A stretch of DNA of 64,000 bases from Chthonobacter albigriseus (lineage in GTDB: Bacteria > Pseudomonadota > Alphaproteobacteria > Rhizobiales > Pleomorphomonadaceae): contig NZ_JACDIT010000002.1 in NCBI RefSeq assembly GCF_013839445.1, positions 372,001-436,000 of the forward strand. The letters are read 5' to 3'. Shown here piece by piece: positions 8,602-17,708 of this stretch (its first letter is position 1; the number at the start of each line of letters is the position of its first letter). The position numbers were made by a program, and so were the translations under genes. The notes beneath the pieces were generated by a model. It was not told the origin of the DNA. It ran no database searches and was given only the letters and a program-made list of their open reading frames with translations.

Positions 8602-9165
8602 TCAGCAGCGGCCCTTCTTGGCCTGTCCCGGCGGGCAGTGGCGGCCCTTGCCGTGGCCCTTCGGCGCGGAGCCGCGCGGCTCGATGAGCTCGATCCGGAC
8701 TTCCGGCTCGGCGTATTCGCGCGCCCGGACGGTCCGGCGATGGCGGTCCTCGTCGCGGCGGTCGCGGAAGAAGACGTCGCGCTCGCGGTACCAGGAGCGG
8801 TCGCGGTAGTGGCGGTCCCAGTAGCCGAGGCCGCCGAAGGCGACCACCGGCCAGTCGACGCGGGGCGACAGGTCGCGCAGCACCAGCCGGCCGTCGCCAC
8901 CTTCGAACTCCAGCAGCCGGGCGGAGATCCAGCCGCGGTCGAAGTCGGTTGTGACATCGCACCAGCTGCCGTCGGACAGGCAGCCGTGCACCTCGACGGG
9001 CTCGCCGGCCGGCACGCGGTCCACCACGGGATAGCGCGTGCTCGGGCCGGCCCGCATGTTCACCGTGGTGACGGGATAGGCCTCCAGGACGGCGGCGGCG
9101 GCGGGCGCCAGCAGGTAGATCGCCGAGGCGGTCAGCGTGGCCGCGAGAATGACGGGCTTGAGCAT
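8602..9165 (-). CDS. Secreted bacterial SH3-domain protein with basic tail
   Basis: 187 residues. A signal peptide ends near residue 24 (LLAPAAAAVLEA). An SH3b domain spans about residues 30-88, with VNMRAGPSTRYPVVDRV, GEPVEVHGCLSDGSWCDV and RGWISARLL. Two cysteines in the domain (C..SW-C) are positioned to form a disulfide. The rest is rich in Arg, Asp, His and Tyr and ends KGHGKGRHCPPGQAKKGRC. GGAGG precedes the ATG. SH3b domains usually bind peptidoglycan or cell-wall material, so a periplasmic, envelope-associated role is inferred; the tail has no recognised function. Confidence 0.75.
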   Translation of the reverse strand: MLKPVILAATLTASAIYLLAPAAAAVLEAYPVTTVNMRAGPSTRYPVVDRVPAGEPVEVHGCLSDGSWCDVTTDFDRGWISARLLEFEGGDGRLVLRDLSPRVDWPVVAFGGLGYWDRHYRDRSWYRERDVFFRDRRDEDRHRRTVRAREYAEPEVRIELIEPRGSAPKGHGKGRHCPPGQAKKGRC

Positions 9166-9270
9166 GGTTCCTCCAAGGGTTTGGAGGAGTAACGAACGGG
9201 AGCCGGATTTACTCCCCGGCGAACGGCCCGGCGCGACCGCACGCCGGTCGTGGTCCCGTGCGGCGGCATC

Positions 9271-12200
9271 CTATTCCGCCGCCACCGGCAGAGCGTGAAT
9301 CTCCCCGCGTGCCGGCGGAAGCGCCGCCGTAGGCGCCGCCTCTTCCGTTGGGGCGACCGCTTCCGCCGCCTTGCCGCGGACGGGCGCCTTGACGCGGAAC
9401 CAGAGCGCGTAGAGCGCCGGCACGAACAGCAGCGTCAGAACGGTCGCGACCGCCAGGCCGCCCATGATGGCGATCGCCATCGGCCCCCAGAACACGTTCT
9501 CCGACAGCGGAATCATCGCGAGGATCGCCGCTGCGGCGGTCAGCACCACCGGCCGGGCGCGGCGCACCGTCGCCTCCACCACCGCGTCCCACGGGGTCGC
9601 GCCGGCGTCGAGGTCATGGCCGATCTGGTCGACCAGGATCACCGTGTTGCGCATGATCATGCCGGCGAGCGCGATGACGCCGAGGAGGGCCACGAAGCCG
9701 AAGGGCTGCTGCCCGATCAGGAGGCCGAAGGCCGCCCCGATCAGCCCCAGCGGTGCCGTGGAGAACACCAGCGCCAGCTTGGAGAAGCTCTGCAACTGGA
9801 TCATCAGCAGCGTCAGCATGGCCAGGATCATCACCGGGAAGATCTGGAACAGAGCGCCGTTCGCCTTAGCGCTTTCCTCCACAGATCCGCCCATCTCGAT
9901 GCGATAGCCGACCGGAAGCTGGTCCATCACCGGCTTCAGCGTGGGCAGGATCGCGTTGGAGACGTCCGGCGGCTGGACGCCGGGCACCACGTCGGCGCGC
10001 ACGGTGATCAGCATGTCGCGGTTCTGGCGCCAGAGGATGGGCTCCTCGTGGGCGTATTCGATCCGCGCCACCTGCGACAACGGTACCACCATGCCGTCGC
10101 GCGCGGTGATCGAGAGGTCCGGCAGTGCCTCCAGGTCCAGCCGCTCGTCCGCCTCGGCGCGGGCGACGACGCCGACCTTCTCGATGCCGTCGCGGATCGT
10201 GGTCACCTCGAAGCCGGACAGAAGCGTCGCCAGCGTCTGGCTGATGCTCTCCGGGGTCAGGCCGAGCGCGCGGGCCCGGTCCGGATCGACCGCGAGGCGG
10301 ACGACCTTGGCCTGGTCGTTCCAGTCGAGGTTGGCGCCCACCGTCTTGTCGTTCTTCGCCACGAGGTCGCGGACCTCGTAGGCGATGCGGCGCACCTCCA
10401 GCGGGTCCGGACCGATCACGCGGAACTGGACGGGGTAGCCGACCGGCGGGCCGAGCACGAGTTCGGAGACGCGCACCTGCGCCTCGGGGACGGCCCCGCC
10501 GTCGATCCAGGCGTCGAGGCGCGCCTTCACCCGATCGCGGGCTTCCGCGTCCTTGGCGTAGAGCACCACGATGCCGTAGTTCGCCTTGGGCAGCTCGGGG
10601 TTGGAGGCCATGAACCAGCGCGGCGCGCCGCCGCCGGTGTAGGAGGTCCAGGTCGTCACCTCCTCGTCCCCTGCGATCCGGTCCTCCACCTTCTTCATCG
10701 CCGCCTCGGTCGCCTTGAACGAAGCGCCCTCCGGCAGGCGCACCTCGGCCATCAGCTCCGGGCGCGGCGAGTTGGGGAAGAACTGCTGCTGGACGAACTG
10801 GAACGACCAGATGGCGGAGGCGAACAGCATCAGCGTCGCCAGCACGACGATCACCCGGTGGCGCACACACCAGCGGATCAGGGCGCGCAGGATCCGGTAG
10901 GCACGGCCCTGGTAGTTGCCGCCGTGGGCATGCGAATCAGCGCTCTCGCCGTGTTTCTTCATGTCGGGCAGCAGCTTGACGCCGAGATAGGGCGTGAACA
11001 CCACGGCGACGATCCACGAGGCGACCAGCGCGATGCCGACCACCCAGAAGATGCCGCCGGCGTATTCGCCCGCGCTCGACTTGGCAAAGCCGACGGGCAG
11101 GAAGCCGGCCGCTGTGACGAGCGTACCGGTCAGCATCGGAAAGGCGGTCGACGACCAGGCGAAGGTCGCCGCCTGGATGCGGTCGTAGCCCTCCTCCAGC
11201 TTCACCACCATCATCTCGACGGCGATGATCGCGTCGTCCACCAGGAGGCCGAGCGCGATGATGAGCGCACCGAGCGAGATGCGCTCCAGACTCATGCCCA
11301 TGAGGTCCAGCACCACCATCACCATGGCCAGCACCAGCGGCACGGCCAGCGCCACGACGATGCCGGTGCGCCAGCCGAGAGACAGGAAGCTCACCGCGAG
11401 CACGATCGCCAAGGCCTCCACGAAGACGCGGAGGAACTCGCCGACGCTCTCCTCCACCACCTCGGGCTGGTCGGCGACCTGCTCGATGTCGAAGCCGACG
11501 GGCAGGTCCGCGCGGACCTCTTCCATCGCCGTCTCCAGGTCGGCGCCGAGCGTCAGGATGTTTGCGCCGTCGGCCATCACCACGCCGATCGCGAGCGCCG
11601 GACGGCCCTCGTGGCGGACGGTGTAGGTCGCCGGATCCTCCGTCCCGCGGGACACCTTGGCGATGTCGCCCAGGCGGAAGGTCGCCCCGTTCGCCGTCAC
11701 CGGCACTGCCTCCACCGCCGCGACGCCGTCGAGCGCGCCTTCGACGCGCACGTTGATGCGGTCGGTGGGCGTGTCGATCGACCCTGCCGGTGTCACTGCG
11801 TTCTGCGCGGCGATGCTGTCGAAGATCGTCTGCGGCGCGATGCCGAGGGCGGCGATCTTGGCGTGGCTGAACTCGACGAAGATCTTCTGGTCCTGGTCGC
11901 CGTAGAAGCGGACCTTCTCCACGTTGGGCACGCGCAGGAGCCGCTGGCGGATCGCCTCGGCTTCCGTCTTCAGCCCGGCCAGCGACACGCCGTCGCCCTG
12001 CAGCATGTAGAGCGCGCTGTCGACGTCGCCGAACTCGTCATTGAAGAACGGGCCGATCACGCCCGCAGGCAGGCTGCCGCGGATGTCGCCGACGCGCTTT
12101 CGCACCTGGTACCAGATGTCGTCCACCTCGGCCGGCGGAGTGCTGTCCTTCAGCGCGAGCTGGAGAAAGGTCTGGCCGGCCTTGGAGTAGGTCCGCACCT

Positions 12201-12456
12201 TGTCGAAGTGAGGCACCTCCTGCAGCGTCTTCTCGATGGGATCGGCCACCTGCCGCTGCATCTCCTCCGACGTCGCCCCCGGCCAGACGGCTGAGATGAT
12301 CATCGCCTTGATGGTGAAGGCGGGATCCTCCGCGCGGCCGAGGCGGGCGTAGGAGAACACGCCACCGAGCGAGATGACGATGATCAGGAAGAGAACCAGC
12401 GCCTGGTGGGTCACGGCCCAGCGGGACAGGTTCAGCCTGGAAGCGAACTCCGACAT
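9271..12456 (-). CDS. RND efflux transporter permease, second system
   Basis: 1061 residues from MSEFASRLNLSRWAV; the upstream GAGG favours this ATG over one four codons earlier. Layout is that of a full inner-membrane RND pump: first helix with LGRAEDPAFTIK after it, porter domain, ALGLLVDDAIIAVEMM carrying the proton-relay aspartates at about 407-408, a second porter half, and the C-terminal helix bundle with IMRNTVILVDQI. The tail after about residue 1020 is Ala/Pro/Glu-rich and cytoplasmic. It lies 53 bases downstream of its adaptor gene, and a TetR gene lies upstream of both. No outer-membrane channel gene is present. Substrate unknown; multidrug or solvent efflux is likely. Confidence 0.93.
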   Translation of the reverse strand: MSEFASRLNLSRWAVTHQALVLFLIIVISLGGVFSYARLGRAEDPAFTIKAMIISAVWPGATSEEMQRQVADPIEKTLQEVPHFDKVRTYSKAGQTFLQLALKDSTPPAEVDDIWYQVRKRVGDIRGSLPAGVIGPFFNDEFGDVDSALYMLQGDGVSLAGLKTEAEAIRQRLLRVPNVEKVRFYGDQDQKIFVEFSHAKIAALGIAPQTIFDSIAAQNAVTPAGSIDTPTDRINVRVEGALDGVAAVEAVPVTANGATFRLGDIAKVSRGTEDPATYTVRHEGRPALAIGVVMADGANILTLGADLETAMEEVRADLPVGFDIEQVADQPEVVEESVGEFLRVFVEALAIVLAVSFLSLGWRTGIVVALAVPLVLAMVMVVLDLMGMSLERISLGALIIALGLLVDDAIIAVEMMVVKLEEGYDRIQAATFAWSSTAFPMLTGTLVTAAGFLPVGFAKSSAGEYAGGIFWVVGIALVASWIVAVVFTPYLGVKLLPDMKKHGESADSHAHGGNYQGRAYRILRALIRWCVRHRVIVVLATLMLFASAIWSFQFVQQQFFPNSPRPELMAEVRLPEGASFKATEAAMKKVEDRIAGDEEVTTWTSYTGGGAPRWFMASNPELPKANYGIVVLYAKDAEARDRVKARLDAWIDGGAVPEAQVRVSELVLGPPVGYPVQFRVIGPDPLEVRRIAYEVRDLVAKNDKTVGANLDWNDQAKVVRLAVDPDRARALGLTPESISQTLATLLSGFEVTTIRDGIEKVGVVARAEADERLDLEALPDLSITARDGMVVPLSQVARIEYAHEEPILWRQNRDMLITVRADVVPGVQPPDVSNAILPTLKPVMDQLPVGYRIEMGGSVEESAKANGALFQIFPVMILAMLTLLMIQLQSFSKLALVFSTAPLGLIGAAFGLLIGQQPFGFVALLGVIALAGMIMRNTVILVDQIGHDLDAGATPWDAVVEATVRRARPVVLTAAAAILAMIPLSENVFWGPMAIAIMGGLAVATVLTLLFVPALYALWFRVKAPVRGKAAEAVAPTEEAAPTAALPPARGEIHALPVAAE

Positions 12457-12509
12457 GGGAGGCCTCATTCAACGAGTAAGACGTGAGGTTTCAGGCGCGG
12501 TGCGGCGCT

Positions 12510-13619
12510 TCAGTCTGCGGAGGCGAGGCGCACCTTGGCGCCGTCCTTCAGCCGGTTGACCCCGAGCGTGACGATGGTGTCGCCGGGCTTCAGGCCGCCT
12601 GTCACCACCACGTCCCCGGTCTCGAAGCGGGCGACCTCGACGGCGGTCTTGGCGATCGTCGACGACGTCCGGTTCACGGTGAACACCATCGGGCCGCGGC
12701 CTTCGTCGAGCACGGCGGTCGAGGGCAGCCGCACCACCGGGCGCGGGTCGCCCTTCATCAGGGAGAGCGTCGCGGTCATCCCAAAGCGGACGGCGTCGTC
12801 GGCGTCGGGGATCGAGAACCGTGCGGCGTAGGTGCGCGTCACCGGGTCGGCCTGCGGCGACACTTCGCGGAGCGTCGCGCGGTAGGACGCATCGTCCGCC
12901 CACAGCGAGACCTGCGGCACCGACGCCTGGAGATCGCCGAGCCGGCTTTCCGGGATGGCGACCAGGATCTCCTTCTCGCCGCCGGCCGCCAGCGTCACCA
13001 CCGGCGAACCCTGCCCCACCACCTGCCCGGCTTCCGCCGAGACCGCCGTGACGACGCCGTCGGCGCTGGCGGCGAGGTCGGCGTAGCGGCGCTGGTTGCG
13101 GGCTAGCTCCAGCTGCTTCTCGGCCGTTTCCAGCCTCGCCTTCGCCTCGTCGAGGTCCAAGCGCCGGCCGTCGTAATCGGCCTGAGACACATGCCCCTTC
13201 GCGAGCAGATCGGCGGCGCGGCGTTCGTCGGCGGCGACACGGGCGAGATTGGAGCGGGCCGCCGACGTACTCGCCTCGGCCTGCTGGAGCGAGAGGTCCA
13301 GGTCCTCCGGATCGAGCCGCGCGATAACGTCGCCCGCCTTCACGGTGTCGCCCACGTCGACCGTCCGCTCCGCCAGCTTGCCGGCCACACGGAAACTCTC
13401 CGCGACGAGGCGGCGCGGCTGGATGGTGCCGGTGTAGTTGCGGCTTTCGGCGAGCGACACGGGGTGGACGGTGGCGACCTGGACCACGGGTGCCGGAGGC
13501 TCCGGGATGACTTCGGCCGCCTCCTCGCCCTGGCAGGCGGCAAGCCCCAGCGGCAGGGCGAGCGCGGCGGCGAGGGCGGCTTTGCGAAGGCGGTTCGGAA
13601 CGGCGGGTCGGGAGGTCAT
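12510..13619 (-). CDS. RND efflux periplasmic adaptor lipoprotein
   Basis: 369 residues. The signal sequence ends in LPLGLAACQG, a good lipobox with the acylated cysteine at about residue 29, so the protein is likely anchored in the inner membrane. Then come the first lipoyl half (LVAESFRVAGKL...GDTVKAGDVIARLD), a coiled-coil hairpin of about 70 residues, the second lipoyl half (ADGVVTAVSAEAGQVVGQG), and the beta-barrel and membrane-proximal domains. It is the first gene of the adaptor-pump operon; a candidate TetR operator lies 29-54 bases upstream of its start. Confidence 0.9.
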   Translation of the reverse strand: MTSRPAVPNRLRKAALAAALALPLGLAACQGEEAAEVIPEPPAPVVQVATVHPVSLAESRNYTGTIQPRRLVAESFRVAGKLAERTVDVGDTVKAGDVIARLDPEDLDLSLQQAEASTSAARSNLARVAADERRAADLLAKGHVSQADYDGRRLDLDEAKARLETAEKQLELARNQRRYADLAASADGVVTAVSAEAGQVVGQGSPVVTLAAGGEKEILVAIPESRLGDLQASVPQVSLWADDASYRATLREVSPQADPVTRTYAARFSIPDADDAVRFGMTATLSLMKGDPRPVVRLPSTAVLDEGRGPMVFTVNRTSSTIAKTAVEVARFETGDVVVTGGLKPGDTIVTLGVNRLKDGAKVRLASAD

Positions 13620-13647
13620 GGCGCCTGTCCTGTCGTGACGTAGGTTT

Positions 13648-13673
13648 ACTGTTGACTTTTCATAGTCGTCAGT
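13648..13673 (-). promoter_or_regulatory. Candidate TetR operator in front of the RND operon
   Basis: A 26-base imperfect inverted repeat: arm ACTGTTGAC, eight central bases, arm GTCGTCAGT (nine of the outer twelve pairs complementary). On the minus strand it overlaps a possible promoter CTGACG-N18-TAAACC. A similar 26-base element, identical at 19 positions, lies before the neighbouring tetR gene, which supports a shared regulator. Confidence 0.6.
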
Positions 13674-13752
13674 TTTTGGGGCCGAAAAAGACGCCCGAAG
13701 GCGTCGCCGGATCGATGTCGGGGGCGGGCCGTCAGCCGGCAGTCCGCCCGGT

Positions 13753-14367
13753 TCAGTCGTTGCGCAGCGGCCGAAGCGCGCGGATGATGAAGCGGGCCAT
13801 CTGGCGGGAGCGCTGGTCCAGGTCCTCCTCGATGCACTGCTCGATCATCAGCGGATGCAGCAGCATGCCGTAGGCGCCCTTGACGCAACTTGCCGCCCCT
13901 TGCGGATCGTCGACCTCGAACTCGCCGGCCTCGATACCCTCGCGGATCAGGCCTTCGACGATGGTCACCAGCCGCCCGGTGTAGTTCTCCACCGTCTGCC
14001 AGTTCTCCGACATCGCGGCCGCGACCATGTCGTGCACGCGCTTCTCCTGAAGCAGCGTTTCGCGGTTGTGGCGATGCATTTCCACCAGAAGCCGCTCCAG
14101 CCGCTCGGCCGCGGTGCCCTTGCCGCGCACGATCGACCAGGCCAGTTCGATCGCCTCGTCCAGCACGCGGCCGCAGATGCACTCGTTGATCGCGCCCTTC
14201 GACGAGAAGAAGCGGTAGACGTTGGCCGGGCTCATGCCCAAGGCCTCGGCGATGTCGGCCACCGCCGTCTTCTGGTAGCCGACGCGCCGGAAGTGCTCTT
14301 CGGCAACCTCCAGGATCTTCGCCCGCACCTCGTCCGGATCGCTGCGACCGCGCTGCACCTTGCTCAT
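13753..14367 (-). CDS. TetR/AcrR family transcriptional regulator of the RND operon
   Basis: 204 residues. The N-terminal helix-turn-helix (about residues 12-58) reads AVADIAEALGMSPANVYRFF, a classic TetR recognition region. The C-terminal ligand-binding domain is all-helical and includes the stretch GAYGMLLHPLMIEQC typical of this subfamily. It is transcribed in the same direction as the efflux operon, 133 bases upstream of the adaptor gene. Related 26-base inverted repeats before both genes suggest it represses itself and the pump until an efflux substrate binds. Confidence 0.88.
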   Translation of the reverse strand: MSKVQRGRSDPDEVRAKILEVAEEHFRRVGYQKTAVADIAEALGMSPANVYRFFSSKGAINECICGRVLDEAIELAWSIVRGKGTAAERLERLLVEMHRHNRETLLQEKRVHDMVAAAMSENWQTVENYTGRLVTIVEGLIREGIEAGEFEVDDPQGAASCVKGAYGMLLHPLMIEQCIEEDLDQRSRQMARFIIRALRPLRND

Positions 14368-14380
14368 CTCATCCTCGATA

Positions 14381-14419
14381 ACTGATGATTTTTGTAATTC
14401 GTCACTCGTCAGGAGTCAA
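14381..14419 (-). promoter_or_regulatory. tetR promoter with overlapping operator
   Basis: On the minus strand TTGACT (14414-14419) and TACAAA (14391-14396) are spaced by 17 bases, a good sigma-70-type promoter. Bases 14381-14406 hold an inverted repeat with arms ACTGATGAT and TTCGTCACT around eight bases, covering the -10 region, and this matches the element before the adaptor gene. Confidence 0.65.
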
Positions 14420-14555
14420 CGAAGCGCAAATCACAGGCGCGTGAGTTTCGATGATCGAGCGAAGGGAACGTTGCGTCAACGCTCCCGAAGCATCACCGGT
14501 GCGCGTCGGTGTGCGGCTGGCAGTTCGCCGTCACGGCGAATGCAGGCAGTCACTC

Positions 14556-14738
14556 TCACCCTAGCGCGTCCAGCGCCGCCAGCCCTGCCGGCGTGGCGCA
14601 CCAGACGCCGTCGACCTGCTCCACCAGCCCGCTCGCCACAAGGCGGCGGAGCACCGCGCCATCCTGGATCAGGTCGTGGTCGGCAGCGATCGCGGCGAGC
14701 GTCGCCCGCTCGTCGTCGGTCAAGGTGTCGTCGCTCAT
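14556..14738 (-). CDS. Small hypothetical protein, winged-helix-like
   Basis: 60 residues from MSDDTLTDDERATL. The sequence predicts three helices and a short hairpin: AVLRRLVASGLVEQVDGVWCATPAG reads like the end of a MarR/ArsR-type wing, in which a helix is followed by a turn and two strands. It is too short for a full regulator and has no partner nearby. Coding bias and the clean start and stop suggest it is real, but no function is claimed. A short hairpin (TTCGCCG/CGGCGAA) lies just downstream. Confidence 0.5.
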   Translation of the reverse strand: MSDDTLTDDERATLAAIAADHDLIQDGAVLRRLVASGLVEQVDGVWCATPAGLAALDALG

Positions 14739-15093
14739 CGCGTGCTCTCTTTCACTTCGCTTCGAGTACAACCAACGCTTGAAACGCTCGCCAGATCCAC
14801 CCGATCTACGGTCATTGGCCTGATGTAATCGCCGCAAATGATGCAACCCGTTCTCAACCCTCGCAATTCGCCTGTCCGCATGCGATCGGGTTAAGCAGCG
14901 GTTAGCTTCATCGCTAGAAGCGAAACCGAATGCCCTGACGATTTGCCCCGCTCGCCGTTATATTGGAGACGTTTCCGGCACGCGCCAAATCATGCCAGGC
15001 TTCTTCAGGAGCCGGCCTACAACACCTCAGCGTCGCCAGCGTCTCGGCCATTTGCCAAAGACCATTTATCGCGAACCTGCGGGTTTCATTTCC
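14739..15093. other. Intergenic region, no gene seen
   Basis: About 355 bases between two small hypothetical genes, with lower GC than the surroundings. I see no convincing gene, tRNA or repeat. The stretch presumably holds the promoters of both divergent genes, but no clear -35/-10 pair stands out. Confidence 0.5.
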
Positions 15094-15465
15094 ATGCCGC
15101 GCCAGCACAGTTCCGACGACGGTCCAAGGGGCACCGGGGAGCCCCTCGACCCGGCACGCGTCGACGTCACCGACGTCGTGCGCGTGCTCCGCCTCCTCCT
15201 TACCGCGGTCGAGATGTCCGGCGAGGACGGACTGCGGTTGACAAACGACGCGCCGCTTGTTGGTTTGGCGCGCACGCTGGTGGGTGGCACCGGCGCCTAC
15301 CACCATTCGTCCCGCACGGCGCTGATGGCGCTGCGCGATCTGGTCTGGAGGGTGGACAGCGCCAAGGCCCTCCTCGAGCAGCGGATGGACGCGGAGGGAC
15401 GTGCCGAGCTTGCGGCCCTCCTTGCCACCGACGACATCCATATGTTCCTGAGGCAGGAACCCTGA
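15094..15465 (+). CDS. Hypothetical protein, helical
   Basis: 123 residues if started at MPRQHSSDDG; a longer frame upstream adds 34 Arg/Pro-rich residues that look non-coding. No domain recognised. After a disordered polar N-terminus (about 20 residues) the rest is predicted helical, with heptad-like leucines in VTDVVRVLRLLLTAVEM and ALMALRDLVWRV. No signal peptide or membrane segment. It ends 67 bases before prfC on the same strand. No good ribosome-binding site is visible before the chosen ATG, so the start is uncertain. Confidence 0.55.
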   Translation: MPRQHSSDDGPRGTGEPLDPARVDVTDVVRVLRLLLTAVEMSGEDGLRLTNDAPLVGLARTLVGGTGAYHHSSRTALMALRDLVWRVDSAKALLEQRMDAEGRAELAALLATDDIHMFLRQEP

Positions 15466-15532
15466 CCGACTCCGTGCACCGCGGCGGCCGGCAGACACCC
15501 GGCCGCAACGGCACCATCGGAGCCGAGACATT

Positions 15533-17140
15533 ATGAGTTCCACTCTCGAGGTTCCTGCCGCGGGATCTCTTTCCGAGCAGGTCGCGCGCCGCCGCACCTT
15601 CGCGATCATCTCGCACCCGGACGCCGGCAAGACGACGCTGACGGAAAAGCTGCTGCTGTTCGGCGGCGCGATCCAGCTCGCCGGCCAGGTCCGCGCGCGC
15701 GGCGAGAACCGCCGCACCCGATCGGACTGGATGAAGATCGAGCGCGACCGCGGCATCTCGGTCGTTACCTCGGTGATGACCTTCGAGTACGGCGGCAAGG
15801 TCTTCAACCTCCTGGACACGCCGGGCCACGAGGACTTCTCCGAGGACACCTACCGGACGCTGACGGCCGTCGACAGCGCCGTGATGGTGATCGACGCGGC
15901 CAAGGGCATCGAGGCGCGGACGCGCAAGCTGTTCGAGGTCTGCCGGATGCGCGACATCCCGATCGTCACCTTCATCAACAAGCTCGACCGCGAGGCCCGC
16001 GATCCGTTCGAGATCCTCGACGAGATCGAAAAGACGCTGGCGCTCGACACCGCGCCGATCACCTGGCCGGTCGGCTCCGGCAAGGACTTCCTCGGCACCT
16101 ACGATCTGCGCGGTGGCCGCACCCGGCTGATGAACGACAAGAACGACGAGCACGCCGACATGATCGACGACGCAGCGCTCGACACGCTGCTCGCCGAACG
16201 GCACATGTCGGGCATCCGCGAGGAGATCGAGCTCGCCAAGGACGGCACGCCGGAGTTCGACCTCACCGCCTTCCGCCAGGGCCACATGACGCCGGTCTAC
16301 TGGGGCTCGGCGCTGCGCAACTTCGGCATCAAGGACCTGCTCGACGGCCTCTCGGCCTTCGCGCCGGCCCCGCGCGACCAGGACGCCGACCGGCGGACGG
16401 TGAAGGCGGAGGAGCCGAAGATGACGGCCTTCGTTTTCAAGATCCAGGCGAACATGGATCCCAACCACCGCGACCGCATCGCCTTCATCCGCCTCTGCTC
16501 GGGCAAGCTCCAGCGCGGCATGAAGGTCAAGCACGCCCGCACCGGCAAGCTGATGAGCCTCACCGCGCCGCAGTTCTTCTTCGCGCAGGAGCGGCACATC
16601 GCCGACGAGGCCTGGGCCGGCGACGTGGTGGGCATTCCCAACCACGGCACGCTGCGGATCGGCGACACGCTGACCGAGGGCGAGGACATCACCTTCGTCG
16701 GCGTGCCGAGCTTCGCGCCGGAGATCCTGCGCCGCGTGCGGCTGGAAGACGCGATGAAGGCCAAAAAGCTGAAGCAGGCCCTACAGGAGCTCGCCGAGGA
16801 GGGCGTCGTCCAGGTGTTCCGCCCGGTCGACGGCTCGCCGGCGATGGTCGGCTTCGTCGGCGCGCTGCAGCTCGACGTGCTGCAGAACCGGCTCGACCAG
16901 GAGTATGGCCTGCAGGTCGGCTTCGAGGCGAGCCAATACAACATGGCCCGCTGGATCGGCGGCGAGAAGGCCGACGTGGAGGAGTTCCTCAAGGGCAACC
17001 GCTCCGCCCTCGCCGAGGACGTCGACGGCGAACCCGTCCTCCTCGCCACCTCCGGCTACGCCTTCAACTACATCAAGGACAAGTGGCCGAAGGTCCGCTT
17101 TACCGACGTCAAGGAAGTCCAGGCGAAGAAGGCGGCGTGA
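15533..17140 (+). CDS. prfC: Peptide chain release factor 3 (RF3)
   Basis: 535 residues, the family length. The translational GTPase G-domain occupies about residues 15-290, with P-loop HPDAGKTTL, switch region RGISVVTSVMTFEY, DTPGHEDFSEDTYRTL and NKLD. A beta-barrel domain II (about 300-400) and the RF3-type C-terminal domain containing RPVDGSPAMVGFVGALQLDV follow. RF3 recycles RF1/RF2 from the ribosome after peptide release and acts in the cytoplasm. No operon partners; the downstream GNAT gene is convergent, 16 bases away. Confidence 0.97.
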   Translation: MSSTLEVPAAGSLSEQVARRRTFAIISHPDAGKTTLTEKLLLFGGAIQLAGQVRARGENRRTRSDWMKIERDRGISVVTSVMTFEYGGKVFNLLDTPGHEDFSEDTYRTLTAVDSAVMVIDAAKGIEARTRKLFEVCRMRDIPIVTFINKLDREARDPFEILDEIEKTLALDTAPITWPVGSGKDFLGTYDLRGGRTRLMNDKNDEHADMIDDAALDTLLAERHMSGIREEIELAKDGTPEFDLTAFRQGHMTPVYWGSALRNFGIKDLLDGLSAFAPAPRDQDADRRTVKAEEPKMTAFVFKIQANMDPNHRDRIAFIRLCSGKLQRGMKVKHARTGKLMSLTAPQFFFAQERHIADEAWAGDVVGIPNHGTLRIGDTLTEGEDITFVGVPSFAPEILRRVRLEDAMKAKKLKQALQELAEEGVVQVFRPVDGSPAMVGFVGALQLDVLQNRLDQEYGLQVGFEASQYNMARWIGGEKADVEEFLKGNRSALAEDVDGEPVLLATSGYAFNYIKDKWPKVRFTDVKEVQAKKAA

Positions 17141-17156
17141 GCGGCGGGAGAGCGGC

Positions 17157-17708
17157 TCAGCCCAGCCGCTTCCAGTAGACCCGCGTGCCCGACATACGGC
17201 CGTCGGGCGTCAGCGCGAAGTCGGGGATCTCGCCGGCCTCCTGCCAGCCCAGGCCGGCGTAGAACCCGGCCGCCCCTTCCACCGACGCGGTGTCGAGCAC
17301 CAGGAGCCAGCGGCCCTCGCCGGCGGCGATCGCCTCGGCGGCCTTGAGCAGCGCGGTGCCGATTCCCCGGCCCCGGTGGCTGGCGCGGGTCATCATCTTG
17401 GCGATCTCGGCGCGGTGCGGCTGGTTCTCCGGCAGGCCGGTCACCAGCGTCACGGTGCCGACCAGGAGCGGGCCGTCGTAGGCGCCGAGCACCACGCGCT
17501 CTCCGCGGGCCGCGGCGTCCAGCGAGCCCTGCCAGAAGGCGGCCGCCTTTTCCGGCGCCAGCGGGTGCATGAAGCTCACCGAGCCGCCGCCCGCGACGGT
17601 TTCCACCAGGATCGTGGCCAGCGCGTCGACCGTGGCGCGGTCCGGCCCCAGCCGGCGGATCTCGACAGGCGTCACAGCGGCGTCAGCTTCGGGCGAGAAC
17701 GACGACAT
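17157..17708 (-). CDS. GNAT family N-acetyltransferase
   Basis: 183 residues. The acetyl-CoA binding motif A is visible as MMTRASHRGRGIGTALLKAAE (about residues 98-118), preceded by the strand GTVTLVTGLPENQPHRAEIAK and followed by GRWLLVLDTASVEGAAGFYAGLGW. It transfers an acetyl group to an unknown amine. The first 26 bases overlap the end of the upstream XRE-cupin gene, so the two are co-translated and the regulator likely controls this enzyme. Pairing of an XRE-cupin regulator with GNAT is common in proteobacteria; the acceptor may be an antibiotic or polyamine. Confidence 0.88.
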   Translation of the reverse strand: MSSFSPEADAAVTPVEIRRLGPDRATVDALATILVETVAGGGSVSFMHPLAPEKAAAFWQGSLDAAARGERVVLGAYDGPLLVGTVTLVTGLPENQPHRAEIAKMMTRASHRGRGIGTALLKAAEAIAAGEGRWLLVLDTASVEGAAGFYAGLGWQEAGEIPDFALTPDGRMSGTRVYWKRLG

